The notes below the pieces were generated by a model. It saw only the letters and a program-made list of their open reading frames with translations. It had not been told where the DNA came from and did not search any database. Shown here piece by piece: positions 17,102 through 26,699 of a stretch of DNA of 64,000 bases. How positions within the stretch are numbered: the stretch's first letter is position 1; each line of letters starts with the position of its first letter. The stretch is from Oscillospiraceae bacterium (GTDB lineage Bacteria; Bacillota; Clostridia; Oscillospirales; Ruminococcaceae): contig WRAV01000005.1 of NCBI GenBank assembly GCA_009780025.1, positions 20,918 through 84,917 of the forward strand. Reading direction: 5' to 3'. The position numbers and the translations under genes are program-made.

Positions 17102-18487
17102 ATGGAAAACGCCCAGAAGTCGATGGAGAAAATTGTAGCTCTTTGCAAAGGCCGGGGCTATGTTTACGCGGGCTCCGAGATTTATGGCGGACTTGCGAAT
17201 ACCTGGGATTACGGCCCACTGGGGGTCGAGCTTAAGAACAATGTAAAGCAGCTCTGGTGGAAGAGCTTTGTCCAGCGCAACCCTTACAACGTGGGACTGG
17301 ACAGCGCAATATTTATGAACCCGCAGGCCTGGGTGGCCTCTGGGCATGTAGGCGGATTTTCCGATCCGCTGATGGACTGCAAGAGCTGCAAAACCCGCCA
17401 TCGGGCGGACACGCTTATCGAAGAGCAGACCGGCGAGAACCCCTCCAGCTGGACAAACGAGAAGATGCGGGAGTTCATCACCGAGAAGGGGATAAAATGT
17501 CCGGGCTGCGGCAGCACCGACTTTACCGATATTCGCAAGTTTAACCTGATGTTCAAGACCTTCCAGGGCGTAACCGAGGGCCAGGGGAATGAAATTTTTC
17601 TGCGGCCGGAGACCGCCCAGGGCATCTTCGTAAACTTTGCCAACGTACAGCGGACCACCCGGCGCAAGCTACCGTTTGGGGTGGCGCAAATCGGCAAGAG
17701 CTTCCGCAACGAGATAACACCTGGCAACTTCATCTTCCGCACCCGAGAGTTCGAGCAGATGGAGATCGAATTCTTCTGCGCACCTGGCACAAACCAAGAG
17801 TGGTTCGACTACTGGAAGAAGTACATGAGCTGCTGGCTGCGCAAAATGGGTATGAAGGAAGAAAACCTGCGTATCCGCGACCACGACCCAGAAGAGCTCT
17901 CCCACTACTCTAACGCCACCAGCGACTTCGAGTTTCTCTTCCCTTTCGGTTGGGGCGAGCTCTGGGGGCTGGCCGACCGCGGTGGCTTCGACTTGGGCGC
18001 GCACCAGGAGCACTCGGGCAAAAGCCTTGAGTACTTCGACCAAGAGAAGAATGAGAAGTTTATCCCACACGTAATCGAGCCCTCGCTGGGCGTTGACCGG
18101 ATGACTTTGGCCCTGCTCTGCGATGCTTACGATGAGGAAGAGGTCGGCGAGGGCGAAAAATCCGATATCCGTGTTGTGCTCCGACTGCACCCGGCGGTCG
18201 CGCCATACAAAGCGTGTGTGCTGCCGCTCTCCAAAAAGTTGAGCGAGAAAGCAACCGAGGTCTACCACGCCCTGCAGCGGCAGTTCACCGTGGACTTTGA
18301 TGACACCGGCTCGATTGGCAAGCGGTACCGCAGACAGGATGAAATCGGGACTCCTCTTTGCGTCACATACGACTTTGAGTCGGAGAGCGACGGCTGCGTA
18401 ACTGTGCGGGATCGTGATAGCATGACACAAGAGCGACTGCCTATCAGCGAGCTTGCGGCTTATATCGCTGAAAAGATTGCTTATTAG
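17102..18487 (+). CDS. glyQS: Glycyl-tRNA synthetase, dimeric class II type
   Basis: 461 residues; GGAGG precedes the ATG. Features: [23 protein letters not shown]-terminus, a zinc-binding insertion with CKSC near 95 and CPGC near 137, class II motif 2 ([20 protein letters not shown]), ATP motif with [10 protein letters not shown], and a C-terminal anticodon-binding domain ending in [15 protein letters not shown]. It charges tRNA-Gly. This alpha2 form is the eukaryote/Gram-positive-type enzyme rather than the GlyQ/GlyS tetramer. Palindromic elements flank it on both sides. Confidence 0.97.
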   Translation: MENAQKSMEKIVALCKGRGYVYAGSEIYGGLANTWDYGPLGVELKNNVKQLWWKSFVQRNPYNVGLDSAIFMNPQAWVASGHVGGFSDPLMDCKSCKTRHRADTLIEEQTGENPSSWTNEKMREFITEKGIKCPGCGSTDFTDIRKFNLMFKTFQGVTEGQGNEIFLRPETAQGIFVNFANVQRTTRRKLPFGVAQIGKSFRNEITPGNFIFRTREFEQMEIEFFCAPGTNQEWFDYWKKYMSCWLRKMGMKEENLRIRDHDPEELSHYSNATSDFEFLFPFGWGELWGLADRGGFDLGAHQEHSGKSLEYFDQEKNEKFIPHVIEPSLGVDRMTLALLCDAYDEEEVGEGEKSDIRVVLRLHPAVAPYKACVLPLSKKLSEKATEVYHALQRQFTVDFDDTGSIGKRYRRQDEIGTPLCVTYDFESESDGCVTVRDRDSMTQERLPISELAAYIAEKIAY

Positions 18488-18499
18488 GAAACGCACCTT

Positions 18500-18570
18500 G
18501 TAAGGGCGATCTGTGGTCGCCCGGCCAACACCATAAGCAAATACTACGGGCGATCACAGATCGCCCGTAC
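18500..18570. repeat. GTAGGGGCG-type palindromic element, copy B (71 bp)
   Basis: Left arm GTAAGGGCGATCTGTGGTCG and right arm complement GTACGGGCGATCTGTGATCG match at 22 of 24 positions over their full length. Located 12 bases after the glyQS stop codon. Confidence 0.8.
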
Positions 18571-18586
18571 ATCCGAGAGGTAAACT

Positions 18587-18766
18587 ATGGACAACAATAT
18601 CGTAAGTTTGCACGATTCTCCTGTGGAACAGCAATGCGCCAAATGCAAGGGGTATGAAGAAGACGTTGAGGCATATGAAATACTTTTGCTTGGGATCGCT
18701 TTCATCGGCCCGATAATTGGTATTTTGATTGGGTTATTTGCGGGGAAAAAGTTGTTGAGCAAATAA
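18587..18766 (+). CDS. Small membrane protein, 59 residues
   Basis: ATG preceded by GAGAGG at eight bases. Soluble N-half with a CxxC pair (QQCAKCKGY, residues 17-20) and one hydrophobic helix (ILLLGIAFIGPIIGILIGLF, about 32-51) ending in a basic tail. Not recognised as a known family. The gene begins just after palindromic element B, and a hairpin follows. Confidence 0.55.
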   Translation: MDNNIVSLHDSPVEQQCAKCKGYEEDVEAYEILLLGIAFIGPIIGILIGLFAGKKLLSK

Positions 18767-18784
18767 TCTGCCTTGGCCCGAAAC

Positions 18785-18832
18785 AGTAGCATCTTGAGAA
18801 AACGGTGTGACTTCGTGCTTTCTCAGGCTGCT
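18785..18832 (+). terminator. Imperfect hairpin after the small membrane gene
   Basis: AGTAGC-AT-CTTGAGAAA pairs with TTTCTCAG-GCTGCT; followed by ATTATAAT, a short AT-rich run. Confidence 0.4.
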
Positions 18833-18869
18833 ATTATAATTGGGGGGAAACAGACTTTAGGGGAAAGCG

Positions 18870-19109
18870 TTACTTTACTTTATGGGCTGTTATTATTGTA
18901 AAGCTGCTGGCATTGACTGTTATTATGGCATCTTCTGTATGCACATACCAGTTCTTCCCTTGTTTGGCAATGTTGCTTGCATTTCTGATTTTGACTTTGC
19001 ACCACTCAACAACATCAACATCACACAAACCTAAATTTTTCTTGATTCGCTGGACACCTAGTTCTGTTGTGTGTATTTTATCTAGATTGGATAGTAAGTC
19101 CGCATTCAT
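18870..19109 (-). CDS. DUF3781 family protein
   Basis: 79 residues. It matches the DUF3781 pattern in order: LDKIHTTELGVQRIKKNL, VVEWCKVKI, GKNWYVHTED and a C-terminal ITVNASSFTIITAHK. Widespread in Firmicutes and uncharacterised; no signal or membrane segment. Reads toward the immunity-like gene on the same strand but is separated by about 40 bases from it. Confidence 0.85.
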   Translation of the reverse strand: MNADLLSNLDKIHTTELGVQRIKKNLGLCDVDVVEWCKVKIRNASNIAKQGKNWYVHTEDAIITVNASSFTIITAHKVK

Positions 19110-19148
19110 TTATTTCACCCGCTAATATAGATTTGCACACCAGCGCCA

Positions 19149-19682
19149 TTAACAATTCCACTTGAGCTTTGCCGGGTTGGGTTCATTCTCCACAACAACG
19201 GCGCGCAATGCATTCGCGTAGTCAAGGCAGACTTCCTCTGCGATGGCGGCGTATTCTTCGACAGCCGCTTCCAACCCCAGCCGGTCGTAGGCCACTGCAG
19301 CCGCCGCGTAAAAATACAGCCCCAGCGAGTGAGTCAGTGTATGCACAACCGCCGTGCCCTGCCCAACACCCCTTGCCGCCGCCTGAGCAACCGGGTTGTA
19401 ATCAAGCTCGCGGGCGGCTCCGTGGCACTCGTTCAGAATGATATTCTTGACTACTGGAAACTTCACCTTGCCGGCTATATAATCGTGAGCTGCTCTTACG
19501 GCCATGCGGGGGCGCTCGTCACCGGGGCAGTGCTTTTTGAAAATCGGCAGCAGCTTATCTTCGGCGTAGGCAAGGCACCAGGCGCGGATAGTCTCCTTGC
19601 TCTGTGTATCGATGAGTTCGCGCAGGGCAACGCAGCAGGGGGCGTTTACGTCCCCAAGCATCTTGCGCAACTTTTTTGGCAT
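19149..19682 (-). CDS. Putative immunity-type protein (Imm-5-like)
   Basis: 177 residues from ATG 19682, with AAGGAG upstream. Helical protein with CVALRELIDTQSKETIRAW near the start and VVHTLTHSLGLYFYAAAAVAYDRLG in the C-half, similar to a family often annotated as putative immunity protein. No toxin gene is nearby, so an immunity role is not supported by context. Downstream of aspS, past a strong hairpin. Confidence 0.55.
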   Translation of the reverse strand: MPKKLRKMLGDVNAPCCVALRELIDTQSKETIRAWCLAYAEDKLLPIFKKHCPGDERPRMAVRAAHDYIAGKVKFPVVKNIILNECHGAARELDYNPVAQAAARGVGQGTAVVHTLTHSLGLYFYAAAAVAYDRLGLEAAVEEYAAIAEEVCLDYANALRAVVVENEPNPAKLKWNC

Positions 19683-19707
19683 AGTCAGCTCTCCTTGGAT
19701 CAAAGTT

Positions 19708-19732
19708 GGCCGCCCTCTCTTGGAGGGCGGCC
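19708..19732 (-). terminator. GC-rich hairpin between aspS and the immunity-like gene
   Basis: GGCCGCCCTC pairs with GAGGGCGGCC over a 5-base loop. Weak T content follows on the minus strand, so it may only attenuate. Confidence 0.5.
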
Positions 19733-19747
19733 CTTGCCATCTGTAAA

Positions 19748-21502
19748 TTATTGTGGGTTTTGCTGCCTAACTTTGATATGCACTTCCCGCAGCTGTTGCT
19801 CAGAGACAGTACTCGGCGCACCCAGCAGCAGGTCTTGGGCGTTGCCGTTCATTGGGAAGGCCACAACCTCGCGGATATTCTCTTCCCCGGTGATGAGCAT
19901 AACGATTCTGTCGAGACCGGGGGCCATACCGGCGTGCGGGGGCGCGCCATAGTGGAAGGCGTTAAACAGCGCCGAAAACTTGCTCTCGATAACCTCCTGG
20001 GAGTATCCGGCAATCTCGAAGGCTTTTATCATGACGTCCGGGCGGTGGTTGCGCACCGCACCGGATGAGAGCTCGACACCGTTGCATACGATGTCGTACT
20101 AGTAGGCCTTGATTCCCAGCGGATCCATGGTCTCGAGGGCCTCCATCTCGCCCTGTGGCATCGAGAATGGGTTATGGGTGAACTGGACTGTCTTGTTGTC
20201 ATCCCCCAGCTCGAACATGGGGAAGTCGATGATATAACAAAACTCAAATGAATCTTTGGCGATGATATCCAGCCGTTTGCCAAGCTCGGCGCGAATCTGC
20301 CCGGCCAACTTGTCCACGACCTTGGCGCCGTCGCTGATGAAGAACAGGGTATCTAAGCCCTTGAGAGAAAGCATATCGATCAGCTTCGCCCGCTGTTCGT
20401 CCGAAAGGAACTTGACTATCGGGCCTTTGAGCTCCATATTCTCGGCAATTGAGATGTAGCCCAGCCCCTTCATGCCAATCTCAGTGGCGAAGGCAAGCAT
20501 CTTCTCGAAAAAGGATTTAGATTGGCCAGCGCAGCCAGGCGCGACAATTCCGCGAATCGGCTTGCCCTTAAATGGCGCAAAGTCAACGCCCTGGAAGAAA
20601 TCGGTCAAATCCTCAATGATTAGAGGGTTGCGCAGGTCGGGTTTGTCGGTGCCGTATTTGAGCATAGCCTCGGCGTAGGGGATTCTCCTGAATGGCGCCG
20701 AGCTTATTTTTTTATCGGAGAAATGGGTGAAGGTGTCGACCATAACTTTCTCCGCCACTGCGAAGACGTCTTCTTGGGTGGCAAAGGACATCTCGAAGTC
20801 GAGCTGGTAGAACTCGCCAGGCGAGCGGTCGGCACGGGCGTCCTCGTCCCGGAAGCAGGGGGCTATCTGGAAATACCTGTCGAACCCGGAGACCATCAGC
20901 AGCTGCTTGAACTGCTGGGGTGCTTGGGGCAGGGCGTAGAACATCCCGTGGTGCTTGCGGCTGGGGACAAGATAATCCCGCGCACCCTCGGGGGATGATG
21001 AAGTTAATATCGGCGTGTGGAACTCAAGGAAGCCGAGCTCAATCATTTTTTCGCGGATGTAGTTTGTGATTTGCGAACGCATGACAATATTCTGGTGGAG
21101 GGCCGGATTACGCAAATCCAGGAATCGGTACTTCAGCCGCACGTCCTCGCGGGTTTTGGTGGACTCGCTCACCTCGAAAGGCAGCTGCTTGGTGGCTGCA
21201 CTCAGCGTCTCAACTTCGTCCGCCAGCAGCTCTACCGCACCGGTGGAGATTTTGGGGTTGACTGTCTCGGCTGCCCGCTCGCGCAGGGTGCCCTGCGCCG
21301 AAATTACGTACTCGCGGCCAATCCCCTTTATCGCGTCGCCGTCCTTTAGCACGACCTGAGTTACCCCGTAGTGGTCGCGCAGGTCGATGAATACCACCCC
21401 GCCGTGGTCGCGGATTGTGTCCACCCAGCCGGATAGTTTTACGCTTTGGCCCACTTCGGCTTTGGTTAGCTGGCCGCAGTTGTGTGTCCTGTATTTGTTC
21501 AT
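19748..21502 (-). CDS. aspS: Aspartyl-tRNA synthetase interrupted by in-frame TAG
   Basis: Start ATG 21502 with GGAGGG upstream. Codons 1-467 encode the OB-fold anticodon domain ([24 protein letters not shown]), class II motif 2 ([15 protein letters not shown]) and the GAD insertion. Codon 468 (20101-20099) is TAG. The same frame then continues for 116 codons: [20 protein letters not shown], then motif 3 ([21 protein letters not shown]) and a normal end. Total 584 codons, the usual bacterial length. By memory of homologues the interrupted site reads KAYQYD, so TAG equals one C-to-T change from CAG. Without motif 3 the product would be inactive. Other genes here end in TAG, so TAG is a regular stop. 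Options: sequencing error, suppressor tRNA, or a second aspS elsewhere. Confidence 0.9.
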
Positions 21503-21529
21503 CTTGAAGCCCTCCATTGTTTGTATCGG

Positions 21530-22390
21530 TTAAGTGTAATCAGTGGGCAAAATTTGCACCGCCGCTTTGTCTTTTATCAGATGCCAAGTCGGCATTCCGC
21601 TTATATACCAGAAAGTCAGTCCGTCCGCGCTTATCTCAGCACCGTCGAAAACAAAATCACGCTCCCCAACATAGATGTGAATCCGGTAGTAGGCACGGCC
21701 CAAATGAATATATCGCCCCGCCGGTTGAAAAAACAGGTCTTGAGCGCTTGCGACAGATAGCACCTCGTAAGTGAACACCTCGGCGGCAAGGCGGAGGGCC
21801 TCCTCTTCAGAAATTTGCATCTGCGCCAACCAGCGCTCATCATCTTCGTCTATTTCGCTGCGCCGCGACATGCTGATCTTAAATATAGTCAATGGCATCC
21901 ATTCTTCGTTTAAATCTTCGCCAAAAGTAAAATAGTTCGCGCCCTGCATGATGATTTGAGAGTATCCGACAGCCAGGACAGACGTGTGCCCCGGGTCATT
22001 TCTTTCGACCAAATACGCGCTGGTGCCGGTTGTGGTTAATCTCCACATTATGGGTACATTTGGGTCGCTAATATATATTTGCGCGTACTCGCCGTCCCGG
22101 TATGCCTGAATCCACCGCAGCAGTATGGTACAAGGCTCATCCCATGGACATTGTCCCAACCCCATAAAGGAGTTTTCTGCCGTGGGGTTCCAGGCATTTG
22201 GGTCATAATCAATCGCTTCTTCGTACTCCTCTGTTTCTACTACTGCTTCTTCCTGCATAGGCGGCAGGTCAGGCACAGCGGCAACGTAGTCGTAGTCATG
22301 CGGCTCCACATCACTCGGCTGCGCACCACCGCAACCCGCCAACCCAACCACCAAAACCAAAGCAATAAACACAATGCCCGATCTTTTCAT
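21530..22390 (-). CDS. Uncharacterised lipoprotein
   Basis: 286 residues. Signal peptide with lipobox VGLAGC (Cys20), then a Glu/Asp/Tyr-rich linker to about 70, then a soluble domain with no family I recognise. Tyr-rich strands such as YIHLGRAYYRIHIYVGERDFVFDG suggest a beta-rich fold. It starts 8 bases after the phosphoglucomutase stop and ends 27 bases before aspS, so the three are likely cotranscribed. Extracytoplasmic; function unknown. Confidence 0.7.
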   Translation of the reverse strand: MKRSGIVFIALVLVVGLAGCGGAQPSDVEPHDYDYVAAVPDLPPMQEEAVVETEEYEEAIDYDPNAWNPTAENSFMGLGQCPWDEPCTILLRWIQAYRDGEYAQIYISDPNVPIMWRLTTTGTSAYLVERNDPGHTSVLAVGYSQIIMQGANYFTFGEDLNEEWMPLTIFKISMSRRSEIDEDDERWLAQMQISEEEALRLAAEVFTYEVLSVASAQDLFFQPAGRYIHLGRAYYRIHIYVGERDFVFDGAEISADGLTFWYISGMPTWHLIKDKAAVQILPTDYT

Positions 22391-22397
22391 CACAGCC

Positions 22398-24113
22398 CTA
22401 CCCCTTAACCAGCGTGGCACACGCAGCCCTATACGCGGCGGTCTTAGCCTCCACGCTCCCGGCATCTTTACCCGTTATGGCGTAGTATATTTTCAGCTTA
22501 GGCTCGGTGCCGGATGGGCGGATTATCACGCTGTTGCCACTGCCTGTGCACAACTCAATCATATCGGTGGGGGGTAGCTCGGCCTTCTCGCGCTTGCCGC
22601 CGGAAATCCGCTCGCCCCTGCCGTAGTCCAGCACCTCGCTGACCTCGTCCCCGGCGATCTCTGCCGGGGGCGTGGCGCGCAGGCTCTCCATAATCGCGGC
22701 CATCGCCTTCATGCCCGCGGCTCCCTCAAAGGTGAAGTTGTCCACATGGCTATGCCAGACCCCAAAGCGTGCGTACAACTCTTCAAGCGCGTCAATCAGT
22801 GTTTTGCCCTGGGTCTTTTGGGCGCAGGCCAGTTCAGTCAGCAGCAGTGCCGCGTTGACGGCGTCTTTGTCCCGGACATAGCCGCCGCTCAGGTAGCCGC
22901 AGCTCTCCTCAAATCCGAAGATGAAGTCCTCCGCACGGCCGGCGGTTTCCAGCTCGGCAATGACCCCGCCGATAAACCTAAACCCAGTGAGCACCGCGCG
23001 CATCTCTACCCCGTAGTGCTCAGCCACGAGGTCGGCCATCCGAGTGGAGACCAGCGAGCGCACGGCGACCGGCTTACCCGGCATCTTGCCCAACTTCTGC
23101 CTAGTTCTGCAGATGTAATCAAACAACAGCAGCCCGACCTCGTTGCCGCTTAGTATACGGTACTCCCCGTCGTGTAGAACGGCGGCACCCACCCGGTCGC
23201 AGTCTGGGTCGGTGCCGATTAGCAGGTCGGCCTTCTTCTCTTTGCAGAGAGCCAGTCCAAGTTCCAGGGCCGCGCGGGTCTCCGGGTTGGGGGACGGACA
23301 GGTGGGGAAGTTGCCGTCAGGCGCTTCCTGTTCGCGGACTATGTGAACGTCCGTCAGGCCCAGCCGGTCGAACATCGCACGTACACACTTATTCCCCGCA
23401 CCGTTTAGTGGGGTGAAAACAAGAGAGATTCCGGCCCCGGCGCAGATTTCGGGCTGAAGCGCTTCCTTGAATACGCGGTCGAGATAGCGCTCCACGAGGC
23501 TATCCGGAATGAATTCGACCAGCCCCTTGGCCAGCGCCTCCTCGAACCCCAGGCAGCGCACGCCCTCAAAGATATCGGTCTCGAGTATGGCATCCTGGAC
23601 AATATCCGCAATCTCCGGGCCAATCTGGCAGCCAGAGGCATCGTAGACTTTGTAGCCGTTGTAAGCAGCCGGGTTGTGGCTGGCCGTTATATTTATCCCC
23701 ACATCGCAGCCCAATTCACGCACCGCGTAGGAAAGCGCGGGGGTAGGCATCAGCTCAGCGAAGATGTAAGCCTTGATCCCGTTCGCGGTCAGCACCCCGG
23801 CGGCGTGGCGGGCAAACTCCTTCGAGCATAGGCGGCTGTCGTAGGCGATCGCGGCGGTTGGACTGCTTACCCCAGCCTTATTCAGGTAGCAGGCAATTCC
23901 CTGGGTGGCTCGCCCGACAACGTAAGTGTTCATCCGGCCTAAGCCTATACCCATAATGCCCCGCAGCCCGGCTGTGCCAAAGTTCAGCTCCCGGTAAAAG
24001 CGGTCGAATATTTCTTCATCCTGCCCGGCAATACTGCGCAAGTCCGCCTGTGCCGCGGCGTTTCCTGCCGTCTTCTCCAGCCAGAGGTTGTAAAGTTCGC
24101 GCTCTCTGGTCAT
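22398..24113 (-). CDS. pgcA: Phospho-sugar mutase (phosphoglucomutase/phosphomannomutase)
   Basis: 571 residues. N-terminal FGTAGLRGIMG, catalytic phosphoserine Ser145 in NITASHNPAAYNGYK, metal loop GTDPDCDRVG, sugar-binding GFEESCGYL and the C-terminal phosphate-binding IIRPSGTEPKLKIYY. Interconverts glucose-1-phosphate and glucose-6-phosphate for wall polymer and glycogen precursors. The 570-residue size matches the alpha-phosphoglucomutase PgcA group of Firmicutes rather than GlmM (about 450). The upstream TGATATAAT at 24150-24158 on the minus strand is a candidate extended -10 promoter. Confidence 0.95.
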   Translation of the reverse strand: MTRERELYNLWLEKTAGNAAAQADLRSIAGQDEEIFDRFYRELNFGTAGLRGIMGIGLGRMNTYVVGRATQGIACYLNKAGVSSPTAAIAYDSRLCSKEFARHAAGVLTANGIKAYIFAELMPTPALSYAVRELGCDVGINITASHNPAAYNGYKVYDASGCQIGPEIADIVQDAILETDIFEGVRCLGFEEALAKGLVEFIPDSLVERYLDRVFKEALQPEICAGAGISLVFTPLNGAGNKCVRAMFDRLGLTDVHIVREQEAPDGNFPTCPSPNPETRAALELGLALCKEKKADLLIGTDPDCDRVGAAVLHDGEYRILSGNEVGLLLFDYICRTRQKLGKMPGKPVAVRSLVSTRMADLVAEHYGVEMRAVLTGFRFIGGVIAELETAGRAEDFIFGFEESCGYLSGGYVRDKDAVNAALLLTELACAQKTQGKTLIDALEELYARFGVWHSHVDNFTFEGAAGMKAMAAIMESLRATPPAEIAGDEVSEVLDYGRGERISGGKREKAELPPTDMIELCTGSGNSVIIRPSGTEPKLKIYYAITGKDAGSVEAKTAAYRAACATLVKG

Positions 24114-24230
24114 CTATGAGGTATCTCCCTTCGTTATCATCTGTCAGCTATTATATCACATCTTTACCATATTACGCCACCCATCACCTCGTAGTTTTTG
24201 GGAGCGGATAAATAGCGCTGGCTTTAAATT

Positions 24231-24309
24231 GTAGGGGCAGACGGCAATCCGCCCATGTTTCGGTGCAGTGTGTGGCCAAAGCAGCGGGACGATTGCCATC
24301 GTCCCCTAC
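24231..24309. repeat. GTAGGGGCG-type palindromic element, copy C (79 bp)
   Basis: Left arm GTAGGGGCAGACGGCAATCC; complement of the right arm GTAGGGGACGATGGCAATCG. The two arms differ at a few positions but both keep the end GTAGGGG. Lies between divergent pgcA and yifB. Confidence 0.8.
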
Positions 24310-24348
24310 GACATCAACGCACTTGGCCGCTACCCAGTTTTTTGCCAC

Positions 24349-24395
24349 TTGGCAAAATTCGCCTTTTGGGCTATAATTGACGACATAATTCGACA
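24349..24395 (+). promoter_or_regulatory. Sigma-A promoter of yifB with a downstream Spo0A box
   Basis: TTGGCA (24349), 17-bp spacer, TATAAT (24372-24377), then GACGACA at 24379 (partial match) and a perfect TTCGACA at 24389, again 10 bp apart. The order TATAAT - boxes resembles the kinase promoter at 9601. Confidence 0.65.
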
Positions 24396-24416
24396 AATTG
24401 GAGGGGGGAGAGCGCG

Positions 24417-25952
24417 GTGTACTGCTCACTTGGAAGCTTTGGCCTTAATGGAATCGAGCCGCACGTTGTCTCGGTTGAAGTGGACTGCCGCAGGGCAATG
24501 CCCGGTTTTGACATTGTCGGCCTGCCCGATGCCGCCGTAAAGGAGTCCCGGGAGCGGGTGCGCTCTGCCGTGCAAAACATGGGCTACCCCACAATTATCT
24601 CAAAAGTGGTGGCCAATTTGGCACCCGCCGATACTAAAAAACAGGGTTCGGTTTACGACCTGCCCATCCTGCTCGCGCTGCTCTGCGCCTGCGGGTACGA
24701 GAATCTTAACTTTGAGGGCACGGCTGTAGTCGGGGAGATCGGCCTTTCGGGTGAGGTGCGTGGGGTGGCCGGCGTGCTGCCAATGGTGCTGGATGCCGGC
24801 AAGCTGGGCTTTCGGCGGGTGATTATACCCACCCAGAACGCCGCCGAGGCGTCGGTGGCAGATGAAGTAGAGGTTCTCTGCGCCGCCCATGCCCGGGAGG
24901 TCCTCGACTTCTTTCGCGGCAAAGCCGCCCTGCCCCACGCCAGGGACATCAAAAACGATCGGACGCCGGCCCCGCCGGTTCAGCTTGATCTCGCCGACAT
25001 CAAGGGCCAGCGGGAAGCCAAGCGCGCCCTTGAGGTCGCTGCCGCCGGTGGGCACAACATCCTGTTTATAGGGCCCCCGGGCACCGGCAAAAGTATGCTA
25101 GCCGGGCGGCTGCCGTCTATCCTGCCTCCGATGACCAGACAAGAATCCATCGAAGTGACCAAGATTCACTCGGTAGCCGGGCTGCTTCCACCTGAGGTTT
25201 CGCTGCTCGAGCAGCGCCCGTTCCGCTCGCCACACCACACGGTATCGGCCGCCTCGCTGATTGGAGGCGGCCCCGTCCCCAAACCGGGAGACATCTCGCT
25301 GGCCCACGGGGGCGTGCTCTTCCTAGACGAGCTGCCACAGTTCCAGAAGAATGTGCTCGAAGTCCTCCGCCAGCCCCTGGAGGACGGTATGGTTAGCATT
25401 TCCCGGGTGCGCCAGCGGCTTACATACCCAAGCCGTACCATGCTGGTCGCCGCCATGAACCCCTGCCCCTGCGGCCTGTTCGGCCACCCAACCCAGCAGT
25501 GCAGCTGCTCCCCGCTCGCAATCAGCCGGTACTTAGGGCGCATTTCAGGCCCGCTGCTCGACCGGATAGACATCCAAATGGAGGTGTTGCCGGTAGAGTA
25601 CAGCCAGCTCACCGCCACTAATAAGGAAGAAAGTTCGGCTGTAGTGCGCGACCGGGTAAACGCCGCCCGGCAACTGCAAGTACAGCGCTTTGCCTCTCTT
25701 GGTCAGGAGATTCCCTGCAACGCCCAGATACCAGCCGGTCTACTGGCCGAAGTCTGCGCGATGGAACCTGCCGCCGAAAAACTGCTAAAATCCGCCTACG
25801 ACCGTATGGGCCTGAGTGCCCGTGGCTACAGCCGGATACTTAAAGTGGCACGCACTGTGGCCGACCTAGAGGCCGCACAGTTGATTGGCCCCGAGCATAT
25901 CGCTGGGGCGATACAGATGCGCAGCCTTGACCGGAAGTACTGGGGCGGGTAG
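24417..25952 (+). CDS. comM: YifB/ComM-family magnesium-chelatase-like AAA ATPase
   Basis: 511 residues from a GTG start with GGAGGGGGGAG upstream. N-terminal Lon-protease-like (ChlI) domain (GIEPHVVSVEVDCRRAMPGFDIVGLPD), Walker A GPPGTGKSMLA near 219, Walker B GGVLFLDELPQF, a zinc-finger-like CPCGLFGHPTQQCSC insertion and the AAA lid. In transformable bacteria ComM is a hexameric branch-migration helicase; in spore formers its role is unsettled. The Spo0A-box promoter suggests stationary-phase control here. Confidence 0.95.
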   Translation: MYCSLGSFGLNGIEPHVVSVEVDCRRAMPGFDIVGLPDAAVKESRERVRSAVQNMGYPTIISKVVANLAPADTKKQGSVYDLPILLALLCACGYENLNFEGTAVVGEIGLSGEVRGVAGVLPMVLDAGKLGFRRVIIPTQNAAEASVADEVEVLCAAHAREVLDFFRGKAALPHARDIKNDRTPAPPVQLDLADIKGQREAKRALEVAAAGGHNILFIGPPGTGKSMLAGRLPSILPPMTRQESIEVTKIHSVAGLLPPEVSLLEQRPFRSPHHTVSAASLIGGGPVPKPGDISLAHGGVLFLDELPQFQKNVLEVLRQPLEDGMVSISRVRQRLTYPSRTMLVAAMNPCPCGLFGHPTQQCSCSPLAISRYLGRISGPLLDRIDIQMEVLPVEYSQLTATNKEESSAVVRDRVNAARQLQVQRFASLGQEIPCNAQIPAGLLAEVCAMEPAAEKLLKSAYDRMGLSARGYSRILKVARTVADLEAAQLIGPEHIAGAIQMRSLDRKYWGG

Positions 25953-26043
25953 CGCCAGCTCTTCTGCGTGTTATAGCTAGCTGATGAGCTTTGAAATCGC
26001 CCCAAGGGGTAGGTGGTTTTTGAGGATAAGAGTTTTGAGGTTT
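25953..26043. other. Non-coding tail after yifB
   Basis: Start of the 1.2-kb gene-free region (to 27174). I see no gene or clear terminator in this first part. Confidence 0.5.
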
Positions 26044-26689
26044 AAGGTCGAGGGCTGAATTTTGATTCGCCTTCGGGCGGATATAATGTGCCGCTTATAC
26101 CGCAGTTACACCTACTTTTCTTTGTCTCGCCAAAGAGAAGGTAAGCAAAAGAAAGGCGACTGGGGGAGAACCCTCGCAAGCAAGCTTGCTAACTCCCCCA
26201 GGCCCCCTCTCCAAGAGCAGGTGAGCGAGAGCCAGGGCGTCTGCCCGTGTGTAATTCTCGCGAGCTCCCGACTTGCCAACAGCGGCAGGAGTAACAATAG
26301 ACGCCTTCTAATTTCAGCCCTTGGCCACCGGCGAACCTACCCAGCCGCTATGCGAGCCCAGGTTTAGAGTAAGGAATTCTCGCAGTGAGGTGCTTACTGC
26401 TGACTGTGCCATTGTTGACGAACACTGTCAGATTCGGAGTGGTATCGCCCATGAACCTGACTACCGGCCCCGGTTACCTGCCCTTGACCTACCAGTGGGG
26501 GCCTGGGGGAGTTGTCTGCGAAGCACGTCCTTTGTGCGTAGTCAGACCCGGTCCTCCCCCAGTCGCCTTTCTTTTGCTTACTTTTCTTGGCGAGACAAGA
26601 AAAGTAAGTGCCTCCGCGGCATGAGCGGCACATTATCCTCGCCCGTAGGCGAATTAAAATTCAGACCTTGAACTGGAACTTGACCTTAA
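26044..26689. mobile_element. ~650-bp inverted-repeat element without transposase
   Basis: The left arm (26044-26171) and the complement of the right arm (26550-26689) align over about 130 bp, including GAATTTT-ATTCGCCT-CGGGCG, ATAATGTGCCGCT, TCTCGCCAA and AAGCAAAAGAAAGGCGACTG. A second pair, AACTCCCCCAGGCCCCC, continues the repeat inward. The arms translate to KQKKGDWGRT-like peptides, but no frame has homology or a good start, so I read it as a non-autonomous, MITE-like or foldback element. Confidence 0.65.
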
Positions 26690-26699
26690 AAGCCCTTGA

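Noticed and set aside
17669..18496. A 275-codon minus-strand frame across the end of glyQS
   Set aside because: Antisense shadow of glyQS; the glyQS frame has all class II motifs and a proper start.
19748..21502. TAG reassigned to an amino acid in this genome
   Set aside because: Several intact genes here (trpB2, glyQS, argB, argD, the zinc-ribbon gene) end in TAG with sensible lengths, so general recoding is unlikely; local suppression is left open.
26062..26633. Short frames encoding KQKKGDWGRT-like peptides in the inverted-repeat element
   Set aside because: The same peptide arises from both arms by reading the repeat; no start site, no conserved length and no homologous protein is apparent.
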